From the NCBI GenBank assembly GCA_028819215.1, contig JAPPMG010000100.1, positions 1-64,000 of the forward strand: a stretch of 64,000 bases of DNA. The letters run 5' to 3'. A program made the translations under genes and the position numbers. This document shows positions 42,641 to 52,488 of this stretch, piece after piece. Each line of letters opens with the position of its first letter. The first letter of the stretch is position 1. The stretch comes from Bryobacterales bacterium (GTDB lineage Bacteria > Acidobacteriota > Terriglobia > Bryobacterales > UBA6623). The notes beneath the pieces were generated by a model. The model saw only the letters and a list, made by a program, of their open reading frames with translations. It searched no databases and had not been told where the DNA came from.

Positions 42641-43129
42641 CTACATCTTGTACTCGCCGAGATCTTCTTCACCGAGATTCTCGAGCCACTTGCGGAGTTC
42701 TTCGCTGTTGGCCTTCTCGTTGAGCGTGGGCGAGAGCTTCGAGGAAGCGATCACATCGTCCGTCACCCAGATCGGGCAGTCCAGCCTCAGCGCCAGCGCC
42801 AGCGCGTCGCTCGGTCGCGAGTCGATTCCGTAGAGCTGTCCCTCGCGCTCGACCCACAACACTGCGAAGAAGGTGTCGTCTTTCAATTCCGTCACCACGA
42901 CCTTGCGCAGGCGGGCGTCGAAACCGAGCAGGATGTTGCGCACCAAGTCGTGCGTCATCGGCCGGGGGGTGGCGACCTTCTCGATCTCCAAGGCGATCGC
43001 GTTTGCTTCATAGACGCCGATCCAGATCGGCAACACGGTCTCGTTCTGGAGATCCTTGAGCACCACGATGGGCATGTTGGTGATGGGATCCATCATCAGG
43101 CCGCAGATTCGCATCTCGATTTCCCGCAT
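42641..43129 (-). CDS. Bifunctional nuclease domain protein (DUF151)
   Basis: A 162-residue protein of the BFN/DUF151 family: MRICGLMMDPITNMPIVVLK at the start, LPIWIGVYEANAIALEIE near 33 and IDSRPSDALALALRLDCPIW near 100, ending in an acidic tail. Members have been reported with RNase and DNase activity. The start at 43129 is supported by an AGGGGGA site. It lies 12 bp after the miaB stop, so the two form a short operon. Confidence 0.9.
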   Translation of the reverse strand: MREIEMRICGLMMDPITNMPIVVLKDLQNETVLPIWIGVYEANAIALEIEKVATPRPMTHDLVRNILLGFDARLRKVVVTELKDDTFFAVLWVEREGQLYGIDSRPSDALALALRLDCPIWVTDDVIASSKLSPTLNEKANSEELRKWLENLGEEDLGEYKM

Positions 43130-43141
43130 CGCTTCCCCCTT

Positions 43142-44503
43142 TTAGTTGAGAACGTGGAGCCCTTCGAACGCTGGCTGGGACACCGCATCTGCCAACTCGC
43201 CCACCAGCGAGTTCGGCCCCGAAGCAGTCACGCGCACTTGGCAGTAGCTGCCGCGGAGGTCGCGCTCGCCAGCTAAGCCGGACGGATCCGTAAAGTTGAG
43301 CACCCGGTTCTGAGTTGTCCTGCCCACCCACTGCTCGAAGCGCTCCTTGCGACCCTCGACCAGGGCTTCTTGCAACCCTCCGATGAGGGCGGTGTTGCGC
43401 CGGAGCTGGATACGGCGCTGGCGCTCTTGGAGCACCAGCAGGCGGCGGCTCTTCTCCTCTTCGGGCACCTGCGGCATCTCTGCCGCCGCAGTTCCCCGTC
43501 GCGGCGAGTACTTGAACGAGAAGACCGAGGCGTACTCAACCTCGTCGAGCAGCGATAGGGTTTGTTCGAAATCCCGCTCGGTCTCGCCCGGAAATCCGAC
43601 GATGATGTCCGTGCTGAGCTCGATCGTGCGAGCGGCGCCCTTGAGCATCTCGACGCAGCGCAAATACTCGTCCCGGCTATAGGTTCGCCGCATTCCCCGC
43701 AAGACATCGGTGGAACCTGACTGGACCGGCAAGTGGACCCAATCGCAGAGCGAATCGTTGCGATCGATGGCCTGCACGATGTCTGGAGTGAAGTCGGCCG
43801 GGTGCGATGTGGTGAACCGCACCCGCCGGATGCGCGGCAGGCGGCCAATCTCGTCCAGCAATCTCGCAAAGCTCCAGCCTGCCGGAGACGGGTCCCGATA
43901 GCTGTTGACCGTCTGCCCGAGCAGCGTGACTTCGGTGTACCCACGGGCTGCGAGGTCTCTGGCCTCGCGCATCACCGATTCGCTGGCACGGCTTCGTTCC
44001 GGCCCCCGGGTGAACGGCACGACACAGTAGGTGCATTCCTTGTCGCAGCCTTCAATAATCGTGATGTAGGCGCTGTACGGGCGGTCGCGTTCCACGAACG
44101 GGACGTCAAATGTCTCGTCGGTGTCCAGTTCCAGTCCCGTGACGCGCGATTCGCCTGCTTCTACGCGGTCCAAGATCGCGGGCAGGGAGTTGTAGCTGGC
44201 TGACCCGCACACAAAATCGACGTGCGGGGCGTGGTCGAAGATATCCTCGCCGTTGTGCTGCGCCACGCAGCCCAGGACGCCAATCGTCTTGCCGCCGGAC
44301 TTGCGCTTGAGGCCAGCCAGCCGCGAGAACACCTTCTGCTCGGCCTTGTCTCGAATACTGCAAGTGTTGTAGAGCAGCATTCCGGCCGAGTCGGGAGTCG
44401 GCACTTGGGAATAGCCCCGTGTTTCCAGCATGCCACGCACCTTCTCGCTGTCGTGGACGTTCATCTGACAGCCAAAAGTCTCGATGTAGAAGGTCTTCGA
44501 CAC
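43142..44503 (-). CDS. miaB: tRNA-2-methylthio-N6-dimethylallyladenosine synthase
   Basis: A 453-residue radical-SAM methylthiotransferase that adds the 2-methylthio group to i6A37 of tRNAs. The N-terminal UPF0004 domain has three Cys ligands (FGCQMN, YNTCSIRDKAE, LGCVAQ); the radical SAM motif is GCDKECTYCVVPFTRG; a C-terminal TRAM domain follows (about 385-450). I chose the GTG at 44503, giving VSKTFYIETFGCQMN, the usual family N-terminus; a TTG at 44518 is the alternative. It precedes the DUF151 gene by 12 bp. Confidence 0.94.
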   Translation of the reverse strand: MSKTFYIETFGCQMNVHDSEKVRGMLETRGYSQVPTPDSAGMLLYNTCSIRDKAEQKVFSRLAGLKRKSGGKTIGVLGCVAQHNGEDIFDHAPHVDFVCGSASYNSLPAILDRVEAGESRVTGLELDTDETFDVPFVERDRPYSAYITIIEGCDKECTYCVVPFTRGPERSRASESVMREARDLAARGYTEVTLLGQTVNSYRDPSPAGWSFARLLDEIGRLPRIRRVRFTTSHPADFTPDIVQAIDRNDSLCDWVHLPVQSGSTDVLRGMRRTYSRDEYLRCVEMLKGAARTIELSTDIIVGFPGETERDFEQTLSLLDEVEYASVFSFKYSPRRGTAAAEMPQVPEEEKSRRLLVLQERQRRIQLRRNTALIGGLQEALVEGRKERFEQWVGRTTQNRVLNFTDPSGLAGERDLRGSYCQVRVTASGPNSLVGELADAVSQPAFEGLHVLN

Positions 44504-44623
44504 GATTCCAACCGCCAACCGAGCCGAAGCAGCGGCTTGGTAGCTTGACGGATCCTCGACAGCTTAGGGCGACTGCGGCTTAAGCGCAGTATAGCAATCG
44601 CACTGTGACACCCAACCCGGGTG

Positions 44624-47600
44624 CTAGCGCAGGCGACGCCAGCCGAGGGCGAACACTCCCAGCAGCAGGAACACTGCCGTCAGAGCGGTCCGCGCGTTGA
44701 CGTTCAGGCGCCCAGAGGTGCTCGGCCCCGCGTGCTCGACCAGTCTGCGGCCCTCCACGCGAGGGCTGGAGCCGTCCCTGAGCTCTTCGCGCAGCGTCGA
44801 GATCAGGTCCGGCTCCGCCGATGCCGCGACCAACACCTCCACGAATTCCTCGAACGGACGGTTTCCCGTCGTGCGCGGGCTGCCTGATGCGCCGTGGCGC
44901 TCCAGCGAGCGGGCGTAGTCCAGTGCGAGCGAGTTGAGGGTCTCGGCTCGGGCAGTCCAATATCCCTTGCGCGCCGACTCGAGCAAGACCGCCATCATCT
45001 CTTGGAAGGCAAACGGATTATTCGCGTCGAACCACTGCGGCAGTTCCAGGCCCAGCGAGTCGTCCACATAGATCGCGTGAACCCTCTGCCAAGCCTCGCT
45101 GCCGACCGCCGCTGGCTTGGTGACCTGCCATCCGAACAGGTTGGTCGCCGTCTGAGCCAGTTCCACGGCCCCGGAAAAGCCTTCGGCTTTCAGGGCTTCG
45201 ATCCACTTGGGATTCCAGAACTTGCCGCGCAGCCCGCGGACTAGCCCTTCCCGCACTGTCTCCATCCGTGGCTGGCGGGCGTCGCGCACGTCCGCTAGAT
45301 AGGTTTCGGGCGCACTGCCGGTTGTGTCGCGCACTGCCATGGTCATGCCCCCGAGGTATTCGAAGTAATGGTCCAGTGTCAGGGCGCCGACGACATTCGT
45401 GGAGCGGCTGAGCGTGACCGCATCGGTATGCTTCAGGTGCGCGCGGTAGGCATCCGGCGCAAGCTGGCCCCATTCGAAGCCATCGGTGTATACGGCTCCT
45501 GTTCTGGCCAGATACGCCTCCGTGAGCCCCTCCGACGATTCAAAACTGCCACTGCGCTCGATAGCGGCGACCAAACCCGTCCCGTAACCTCCTGCGGAGT
45601 TGCTGAAGATGCGCGCCAACGCCAGGGTCTTCGCATCCTTGGCCGCCATGCCGGACCGCTTGAGTTCGCGCTCGGCCTCTTCGGCATGCTCGGCGATGTA
45701 GTTCTTCGCGTCTGTCGCGCTTGCAGCGAGCCGGACCGCCTTGTCAAGAAGCTTCATCCGATCTGGGAAGGTGTCTCGAAATAGCGATGCCGCTTGAATC
45801 ACCACATCCACGCGCGGACGCCCCAGCTCGGCGCCGGGTATCAGCTCCACGTCTTCCACCACGTCGTTGTGGTCCCAAACCGGGCGCACCCCGAGCAGGT
45901 GCATCACATGCGCCAGGTCCGTGCCATGCTGGCGGATCAGTTCGGTGTTCCACAGCGTGAAGCCGATCTTTCTGGGCCAGCGCCCAAGACGCTCGAATTC
46001 TGCTTTGAGCTGTGCCTCCGCAAGGTTGGCGCCGATCTCCCAAGCGGCCGTGGTCGGCACTTCCGCCGGATTGATTCCGTGCAGGTTTCGGCCGGTCGGC
46101 AGGGCCTGCGGATTGCGCACCGGATCGCCGCCGCCGCCAGGCGGCACGTAAGCCCCCGCCAGAGCGCCCAGAGTGTGGCTGATCTCGTCGGGAGTTTGAG
46201 CTAGGGCCGCGCCGATCTGTGCGATCTGGGGGCCGAGCGCTCCCAAGGCCGGAACCGGGGCATCGCCGGCCAGAGCGCGTCGGACCGCGGCCTCGGCTCG
46301 CTCGCGGGCTTGGGTGGAGCAGGTCGCATCCGCGTCCGGGCGGCATGGCGAACCTGCCAGGACATCCTTGCCGAGCATGGCCGTGACCATTGGCGCTAGC
46401 TCGTCCGGGGTGTTGGGCTGTCCGTGCACGTGCAGACCCATTGGGATGCGGTCTTCGTTGATGAGGTGGATGTGGTTCGCGAGCCTCTCGACCTCGAGGT
46501 CCGTGGGGGCCGCCGTCGCCCAGTCGGACTCGATATCGCGGTCCATTCCGAGATCCGTGCCCGTGGTGCGGACCTGTCTCCGCAGGCGTTCCTTGAGCGC
46601 GCCGGGTGAGGCATCCAGCAACTGCCGGGCAGCGCGGTAGAGAGCCGCGATCTCCGGCTCCCCGTCCGTGACTTCGGCAGCTTCCACCGGCGGAATCTGG
46701 TGGCTGACAGTCACGGCCGCGCCCCGGCGCTTCGCGATCAGGGCCTCGCCCACGTTGTCCATCACGTAGACATAGAGGTTGGGCAGAGGGCCAATCGTGC
46801 GGTCTGACCAATCGTCGGCCAGTTGGCCGAGCGGCCGCCCGGGCAGGAATTCGTGCGTGCCGTGCGTGCCGTAGTTGACGATGGCGTCGGCCTGCCAATC
46901 TTCGCGCAGCCACCAATACACGGCAAGGTATTGGTGGGGCGGGGGAACCTTGTCGTTGTGCTGGAGCTTGGCATCCATTTGAGCCCCTCGCACGGGCTGG
47001 GGCAGCACGACCACATTTCCGTAATCCAGCTTGGGCACTACGAAGAACTGCCGGCCGTCTCGTTCGACCGTCATCAGATCACCCGGCGGCGGCCCGAAGG
47101 AATCGATCACCTCGGCCCGCATTGCCTCTGGCAGTCCCTCGAACCAACTCAGGTAGCCTTCCACCGGGAGCAGCAGAACGCCCTCGCGTTCGGCCAGCCG
47201 GTCCAGGTCGCGCGGCCGGCCCAAACTTACATTGCGGCCCTTGTCGAGCATCTCCGCCAGCAACGCCTGCTCGTCCGAGGGTGTGTCCGAGACGGCATAG
47301 CCGTCTTGCCGCATAGCGGCCAAGAAGCGCAGCATGCTGCGCGGCACGTTGAGGCTGGCCGCGGTGATCCGACCTTTGCCGATTCCTGACACGTAGAAGA
47401 TCGCGACTTTCTTCTCCGCGTTGGCAAGCTTGCGCAGGCGGACCCAGCGCCGGGCGCGCTGCACTAGCAAGTCGATGCGCTCGGCGCGGAAGGCCTCCGA
47501 GCGGCGGCCGTACCATGCCGAATCCAGGCCCTCGATCAGAGTAGGCTGAATCGCTCCGTCCAGTTCGGGCACCATCGTGCCCATGATCAGGCCGGCGTCG

Positions 47601-48529
47601 CGGATGCCGGCACGGGTCTTCTGGTAGTCGCCGAACGTCTCGCCGGTGAACAGCAGCGAGAGACCGCGCAAGATCGGGACGTCAAGTCTTTCTTCCAGCA
47701 CTTCGACGCCCTGCTCGCCAAGCCACCAGCGCCCGTGCTTGCGCGAGATCAATATGTCTGGCTGGTACTCCAGCGCGAAGGGAGCGGCCTGGGCCGTGCC
47801 GAAGATGGCGGCCGTGTTGAAACCGCCATCTTCGAACGCCCGCACGATGGCATCGGTTGCTCCGCTCATGCCCAGCCGCCAGCCATCGGCGAAGTCGATC
47901 AGGGCCTTCGGGCTGCCTCGCTGGAAGCGGCCGGAACGGGCATACCATTCTTCGTAGTCCGCGGTCGTCGTGAAAAGGTTCGGAGACCCGGGATGGTAGT
48001 AGCCATCGTCAGGTGTTGGCTCCGGCGGGAGTATTTCGGCGTCTTGGCCCGTGTAGCGAGCAGCCGACGTCTGCAACAGACGGGCCATGTTGCTGACGCC
48101 GCCGTAGCGCCAGTAGTCGTCGATCCAGCGGTCTTCCGCTTGGAAGTCCGCGTTCCCCACGCCGAGCCGAGCCGTGTCGTGGGCTGGCAGTACGATCACC
48201 TTGGAGCCGGACTCTCCAGCTTCTTGGAGGGCGCGGCGCACCGGCCGGCTCAGCGGGTCGGAGCGCCGGCCGCTGATATAGATCACCTTGTAGCGACTGA
48301 AGTCCGGCTGGCTCGCGTTCGGGTTGTCCAGCTTCTCCGGGCTCCAGTAGTCGTAGCGCACGCCGCTCTGGCTGGCGCTCTCCGCCAGCAAGAAGCGGTA
48401 CATGCTGGGAAAGCCGAGGAACAGGATGTCGGGGCGAGCGTTGAGGTACACTCCGACGGAGGCTAGGACGGCGAACGCCAAGCCGAGCAGCCAAAGCGCT
48501 TTGCGCGATCTAGGGAGGGGCAGTGACAT
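44624..48529 (-). CDS. Membrane-anchored CobN/HmuS-family chelatase-like protein
   Basis: A 1301-residue protein with CobN/magnesium-chelatase large-subunit homology over most of its length. Landmarks include IFYVSGIGKG near 385, VVVLPQPVRGAQMDA near 515, YGTHGTHEFLPGRPLGQL near 560, MGLHVHGQPNTP near 710 and LDHYFEYLGGMTMAVRD near 1065. Unlike cobaltochelatase CobN it begins with a signal anchor (WLLGLAFAVLASVGVYL) and ends with a membrane helix plus basic tail (ALTAVFLLLGVFALGWRRLR), so the chelatase body should be extracytoplasmic. This topology recalls HmuS of Bacteroidales haem loci, a CobN relative implicated in removing iron from haem. No CobS/CobT or BchI/BchD partner gene is present. 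A TonB receptor gene lies nearby. Direction of chelation and metal are not known. Confidence 0.85.
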   Translation of the reverse strand: MSLPLPRSRKALWLLGLAFAVLASVGVYLNARPDILFLGFPSMYRFLLAESASQSGVRYDYWSPEKLDNPNASQPDFSRYKVIYISGRRSDPLSRPVRRALQEAGESGSKVIVLPAHDTARLGVGNADFQAEDRWIDDYWRYGGVSNMARLLQTSAARYTGQDAEILPPEPTPDDGYYHPGSPNLFTTTADYEEWYARSGRFQRGSPKALIDFADGWRLGMSGATDAIVRAFEDGGFNTAAIFGTAQAAPFALEYQPDILISRKHGRWWLGEQGVEVLEERLDVPILRGLSLLFTGETFGDYQKTRAGIRDAGLIMGTMVPELDGAIQPTLIEGLDSAWYGRRSEAFRAERIDLLVQRARRWVRLRKLANAEKKVAIFYVSGIGKGRITAASLNVPRSMLRFLAAMRQDGYAVSDTPSDEQALLAEMLDKGRNVSLGRPRDLDRLAEREGVLLLPVEGYLSWFEGLPEAMRAEVIDSFGPPPGDLMTVERDGRQFFVVPKLDYGNVVVLPQPVRGAQMDAKLQHNDKVPPPHQYLAVYWWLREDWQADAIVNYGTHGTHEFLPGRPLGQLADDWSDRTIGPLPNLYVYVMDNVGEALIAKRRGAAVTVSHQIPPVEAAEVTDGEPEIAALYRAARQLLDASPGALKERLRRQVRTTGTDLGMDRDIESDWATAAPTDLEVERLANHIHLINEDRIPMGLHVHGQPNTPDELAPMVTAMLGKDVLAGSPCRPDADATCSTQARERAEAAVRRALAGDAPVPALGALGPQIAQIGAALAQTPDEISHTLGALAGAYVPPGGGGDPVRNPQALPTGRNLHGINPAEVPTTAAWEIGANLAEAQLKAEFERLGRWPRKIGFTLWNTELIRQHGTDLAHVMHLLGVRPVWDHNDVVEDVELIPGAELGRPRVDVVIQAASLFRDTFPDRMKLLDKAVRLAASATDAKNYIAEHAEEAERELKRSGMAAKDAKTLALARIFSNSAGGYGTGLVAAIERSGSFESSEGLTEAYLARTGAVYTDGFEWGQLAPDAYRAHLKHTDAVTLSRSTNVVGALTLDHYFEYLGGMTMAVRDTTGSAPETYLADVRDARQPRMETVREGLVRGLRGKFWNPKWIEALKAEGFSGAVELAQTATNLFGWQVTKPAAVGSEAWQRVHAIYVDDSLGLELPQWFDANNPFAFQEMMAVLLESARKGYWTARAETLNSLALDYARSLERHGASGSPRTTGNRPFEEFVEVLVAASAEPDLISTLREELRDGSSPRVEGRRLVEHAGPSTSGRLNVNARTALTAVFLLLGVFALGWRRLR

Positions 48530-48619
48530 AGGGCTCTGAGCGCGGAGCCCAGGACGGATGCTGCCGAACCCCTATTCTAGCTGGCGGGTGGGAACTCTGG
48601 CCGATTCCGACACTGAACC

Positions 48620-50053
48620 ATGAAAACTGACTTCACGAGCGTTATCACGGGCTTCTTGCTCAGAGCCCTGCCTGCATTCCTGCTGGTTTCGTGGGCGAGC
48701 GCGCAGCAGCGGCCCAACGTCCTCTTCATCCTGGTCGATGACATGGGGTGGGCGGACCTGGAGGGGTACGGCTCCGATCTGCACCGCACGCCGCGCATCG
48801 ATGCGCTGGCCGACCAAGGGATGCGCTTCACCAGCGCATACTCGGCGTCGCCCGTATGCAGCCCCACTCGGGCGTCCATCATGACCGGCAAGCATCCGGC
48901 CAAGTTGCATATGACGATATGGAGGGAAGCCGCCAAGCGGCCCCCTCTCGACCGGCCCTTGCTCCCGCCGATCACTCGGGACAGCCTGCCCCACGACGAA
49001 GTCACCATTGCAGAGGTCTTGCACGATGCCGGATACATGACCGCGCACGTGGGCAAGTGGCATCTCGGAACGGCCGAGTACTACCCGCAGACGCAGGGTT
49101 TTGACTACAACGTCGGCGGCACCTTGTGGGGCGCCCCGCAGACATTCTTCTACCCCTACAGCGGATCGCAGACGTTTTCGGGGCTGCGATACGTGCCCCA
49201 CCTTGGCGGCGGCCAAGCGGGCGAGTATCTGACAGATCGGCTCACGTCCGAGGCCATTCGGATTCTGCGAAACGAGCGCGACAGGCCCTTCTTCCTGCAC
49301 CTGGCGTTCCACACCGTGCACACGCCGATCGAAGGCAAGCCTGCAACTGTCGACCGCTACCGGCGGCGAATTCGCGAAGGCATGCTGCACCGCAACCCGC
49401 ACTACGCCGCAATGGTCCATGCTCTCGACGAGAACGTGGGCAGGGTGCTCGACACGCTGGACGATCTCGGTGTCGCCGACAATACCCTGGTCATCCTCAC
49501 CTCGGACAATGGCGGATACGTCAACAGGTTCGATGAGATGCAGGTTACCGACAACACCCCGCTGCGCTCGGGCAAGGGATCACTCTACGAGGGCGGAATC
49601 CGCGTGCCGGCGATCGTTCGCTGGCCCGGTGTCACCCAGCCCGGAGCCGAGAGCGACGTTCCGATCAGCAGCATCGACTACTACCGCACGATCCTGTCGG
49701 TGGCTGGCCTGCCCGGCGACCGCGAGCACAACCGAACCGTGGACGGCATTGACCTGACGCCCCTGCTCAGGGACCCTGACCACACCCCTGACCGGGCGGC
49801 GCTGTACTTCCACTATCCGCATTACTACGCCACGACATCTCCCGTAAGCGCGCTGCGGGTGGGGCGCTGGAAGTTGTTGCGCTACTACGAAGACTCGCGC
49901 GCCGAACTCTACGACCTAGCGGACGACCTCGGCGAACGGAGCGACCTTGCTGGCGAGAAGCCGGAGATCGTGGCGGCCCTCACGGAGCGGCTTGAGGCAT
50001 GGTGGGGCCGGATGGATGCCCAGCATCCGTCGCCAAGGCTGGCGGACCGGTAG
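48620..50053 (+). CDS. Secreted Cys-type sulfatase (arylsulfatase-like)
   Basis: A 477-residue S1-family sulfatase with a Sec leader (RALPAFLLVSWASA). The sulfatase signature is CSPTR, with Cys80 as the residue converted to formylglycine, followed by ASIMTGKHPAKLH. Metal ligands are VDDMGW at the start and TSDNGG near 297; HVGKWHLG near 150 gives the substrate-binding Lys and His. The substrate is probably a sulfated glycan. It is divergent from the CobN-like gene across 90 bp. Confidence 0.93.
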   Translation: MKTDFTSVITGFLLRALPAFLLVSWASAQQRPNVLFILVDDMGWADLEGYGSDLHRTPRIDALADQGMRFTSAYSASPVCSPTRASIMTGKHPAKLHMTIWREAAKRPPLDRPLLPPITRDSLPHDEVTIAEVLHDAGYMTAHVGKWHLGTAEYYPQTQGFDYNVGGTLWGAPQTFFYPYSGSQTFSGLRYVPHLGGGQAGEYLTDRLTSEAIRILRNERDRPFFLHLAFHTVHTPIEGKPATVDRYRRRIREGMLHRNPHYAAMVHALDENVGRVLDTLDDLGVADNTLVILTSDNGGYVNRFDEMQVTDNTPLRSGKGSLYEGGIRVPAIVRWPGVTQPGAESDVPISSIDYYRTILSVAGLPGDREHNRTVDGIDLTPLLRDPDHTPDRAALYFHYPHYYATTSPVSALRVGRWKLLRYYEDSRAELYDLADDLGERSDLAGEKPEIVAALTERLEAWWGRMDAQHPSPRLADR

Positions 50054-50061
50054 AGGAGGCC

Positions 50062-50751
50062 TCAGCGCCAGTCGAAGCGTGCGGCGAGGTCTTCCACGCT
50101 CCCTTCGGCGGCGATGCGGCCACTCTCGAAGAACACTGCCCGATCGGCTAGGGCCGTCGCGAGGCCGATCTCGTGCGTTACCAAGATCTTGGATTGGGGC
50201 AGGGAACGCAGCGTTTCCACGAGGCTTCTCTTGCCGGGCGGGTCCAGAAACGTCGCCGGCTCGTCAAGCAACAGGATTTCGGGCTCGGTCGCGAGCACGC
50301 CAGCGAGCGCGGCGCGACGGCGCTCTCCGGCGCTGAGGTGATGCGGGGGCCTCTTGCGCTGGCCGTTGAGTCCGACCTGCCGGAGACAGCGATCGACGCG
50401 CTCGCGTACCGCCTCCTCATCGAGTCCCAGGTTGAGCGGGCCGAAGGCCACGTCCTCCTCGATCGTCGGCATGAAGATCTGGTCGTCCGAGTCCTGAAAC
50501 AACATGCCGACCCGGCGGCGGATCTCGGCCAGATTCGAACCTTCGGCGGGCATGCCGCAAACGTGGACCGAGCCGGTGCCGTGCAGCAGGCCGACCAAGT
50601 GGTTGAGGAAGGTCGTCTTTCCGGAACCGTTGGCGCCCAGGACGGCCACGGTCTCGGACCGGCGCAGCACGAAGCTCACGTCGCGCAGGGCCTCAGACCC
50701 GTCGGGGTAGCGGAATGACAAGTCCCGCACTTCGATGAGCACGTCGCTCAC
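50062..50751 (-). CDS. CbiO/EcfA-type ABC transporter ATPase, orphan
   Basis: A 229-residue ABC ATPase with Walker A GANGSGKTT, a Q-loop DSDDQIFMPTIEEDVAFGP typical of cobalt/nickel and energy-coupling-factor ATPases, signature LSAGERRR, Walker B ILLLDEP and switch His in VTHEIG. The D-loop segment reads ATFLDPPGK. Its usual partners CbiM, CbiQ/EcfT or an S component are not in the window, so it may pair with a permease encoded elsewhere. The start is GTG at 50751. It sits between two sulfatase genes that point away from it in part, and appears monocistronic. Confidence 0.85.
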   Translation of the reverse strand: MSDVLIEVRDLSFRYPDGSEALRDVSFVLRRSETVAVLGANGSGKTTFLNHLVGLLHGTGSVHVCGMPAEGSNLAEIRRRVGMLFQDSDDQIFMPTIEEDVAFGPLNLGLDEEAVRERVDRCLRQVGLNGQRKRPPHHLSAGERRRAALAGVLATEPEILLLDEPATFLDPPGKRSLVETLRSLPQSKILVTHEIGLATALADRAVFFESGRIAAEGSVEDLAARFDWR

Positions 50752-50913
50752 TTCTGCCCATTGTATTGAGACAGGGCATCGAAGTGCTCTGGAGGGGGCA
50801 CAATCTCACGACTTGCGACCCGCTCGGATTCGTCCACGCACGCGCAGTCGGAAACTGCGGGTCACTGCGCGATGTGCCCCAAAGACCGACAATTCGGTAG
50901 AATTCACAACGAT

Positions 50914-52452
50914 ATGCGAATCCTTGCCACGATTGCCGTTGCACTTGCGCCAGCGCTGTCTTTCGCGAACGACAAGCCGAACATTATTTTCGTCTTCACG
51001 GACGATCACGCCTATCAGGCGATCAGCGCCTATGGGTCGATGATCAACCACACCCCGAACATCGACCGAATCGCCCGCGAGGGAATGCGCTTCGACCGGG
51101 CCTTGGTCACGAACTCGATCTGCGCGCCGAGCCGGGCTGTGATTCTGACGGGGAAGTACAGCCATCTCAATGGCGTCTTGGACAACCGCCTGCGCTTCGA
51201 CGGCTCGCAGCAGACGTTTCCGAAGCTGTTGCAAGCGGCCGGCTACCAGACTGCCATTTTCGGCAAGTGGCACCTCAAGACGGCTCCGACAGGATTTGAC
51301 GCTTGGGAAGTCTTGCCGGGCCAGGGTGCCTATTACAACCCTGACATGCGGGTCGGTCCGGACGACACGCGGCGCCGCCACGAGGGTTATACGACGGACA
51401 TCATCACCGACCTCTCCTTGGAATGGCTCAAGGAGCGGCGCGATCAAGACAAGCCGTTCATGCTGATGAGCCAGCACAAGGCGCCCCACCGCAATTGGAT
51501 GCCGGGCCCGGAACATCTTTCGCTCTACGACGGACAGCACATGTGGGAGCCGCCGACGCTATTCGACGACTACTCGGGACGCGCCTCGCCAGCAGCGGCG
51601 AACCGGATGGAGATCGGCCGCCACATGGTCTCGGCGCATGACCTGAAGATCAATCCTCCGCCCGATACGCCGGAGGACGACCGCGTGCTGCGACAGTGGA
51701 TGAACAGCTACGGGCGGCTGACCCCGGCGCAGAAGGCGATGTGGGATGCCGTCTACGGTCCCAAGAACGAGGCGTTTCAGAAGGCAAACCTCCAAGGCAA
51801 GGACCTGATCCGCTGGAAGTACCAACGCTATATCAAGGACTACTTGCGCTGTATCGCCTCCGTCGATGACAACATCGGCAGGATCCTGCGCTACCTCGAC
51901 GAGACCGGATTGGCTGAGAACACGGTCGTCATCTATAGCTCGGACCAGGGCTTTTACCTGGGCGAGCATGGCTGGTTTGACAAGCGCTGGATGTATCGGG
52001 AATCACTTCGGACGCCGCTAGTGGTGCGCTGGCCGGGCGTTGTCAAGCCCGGTTCTACCAGTCGAGAGCTGGTCTCGAACCTGGACTACGCCGAGACGTT
52101 CCTAGAGATCGCCGGCGTGGACGTCCCGCCGGACATGCAGGGCCGCAGCTTGGTGCCGCTCCTTCAGGGCAACGTCCCGAGGAATTGGCGCGACTCGTTC
52201 TACTACCACTACTACGAGAGCCAGGTCGCGCACGGCGTGCCGGCACATGAGGGCGTCAGGACCGACCGATACAAGCTGATCCGGTTCTACGAGAGCGACG
52301 AGTGGGAGCTCTTTGACCTAGAGCGCAATCCTGAGGAGACCCAGAGCGTCTACGGTCAGGCGGGAATGGAGAGCGTTACCGCTGAACTGAAGAAAGAACT
52401 TGGGCGATTGCGGAAGACGTACGGGGTGAGCGAGCCAGCCTACGAGGAGTGA
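50914..52452 (+). CDS. Secreted Cys-type sulfatase, choline/mucin sulfatase-like
   Basis: A 512-residue sulfatase with a short Sec leader (ILATIAVALAPALSFA). The active-site motif is CAPSR with Cys70. Metal ligands occur in FTDDHAYQ and YSSDQGFYLGEHGWFDK, and FGKWHLK near 117 supplies catalytic Lys/His. The FYLGEHGWFDKRWMY pattern places it among the many marine glycan S1 sulfatases rather than simple arylsulfatases. The ATG at 50914 was chosen because the leader follows at once. Confidence 0.93.
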   Translation: MRILATIAVALAPALSFANDKPNIIFVFTDDHAYQAISAYGSMINHTPNIDRIAREGMRFDRALVTNSICAPSRAVILTGKYSHLNGVLDNRLRFDGSQQTFPKLLQAAGYQTAIFGKWHLKTAPTGFDAWEVLPGQGAYYNPDMRVGPDDTRRRHEGYTTDIITDLSLEWLKERRDQDKPFMLMSQHKAPHRNWMPGPEHLSLYDGQHMWEPPTLFDDYSGRASPAAANRMEIGRHMVSAHDLKINPPPDTPEDDRVLRQWMNSYGRLTPAQKAMWDAVYGPKNEAFQKANLQGKDLIRWKYQRYIKDYLRCIASVDDNIGRILRYLDETGLAENTVVIYSSDQGFYLGEHGWFDKRWMYRESLRTPLVVRWPGVVKPGSTSRELVSNLDYAETFLEIAGVDVPPDMQGRSLVPLLQGNVPRNWRDSFYYHYYESQVAHGVPAHEGVRTDRYKLIRFYESDEWELFDLERNPEETQSVYGQAGMESVTAELKKELGRLRKTYGVSEPAYEE

Positions 52453-52488
52453 CTGCCGCCTGTGGCGTGAGTCGAATAGCTAGCCGCG

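Noticed and set aside
44572..44590. ACTGCG/CGCAGT hairpin after the CobN-like gene
   Set aside because: The six-base-pair stem has a seven-base loop and no T-run on the minus strand; it is too weak to call as a terminator.
44624..48529. Calling the CobN homologue a cobaltochelatase subunit for cobalamin synthesis
   Set aside because: Two membrane anchors and the absence of partner subunits and cob genes argue against the cytoplasmic biosynthetic role.
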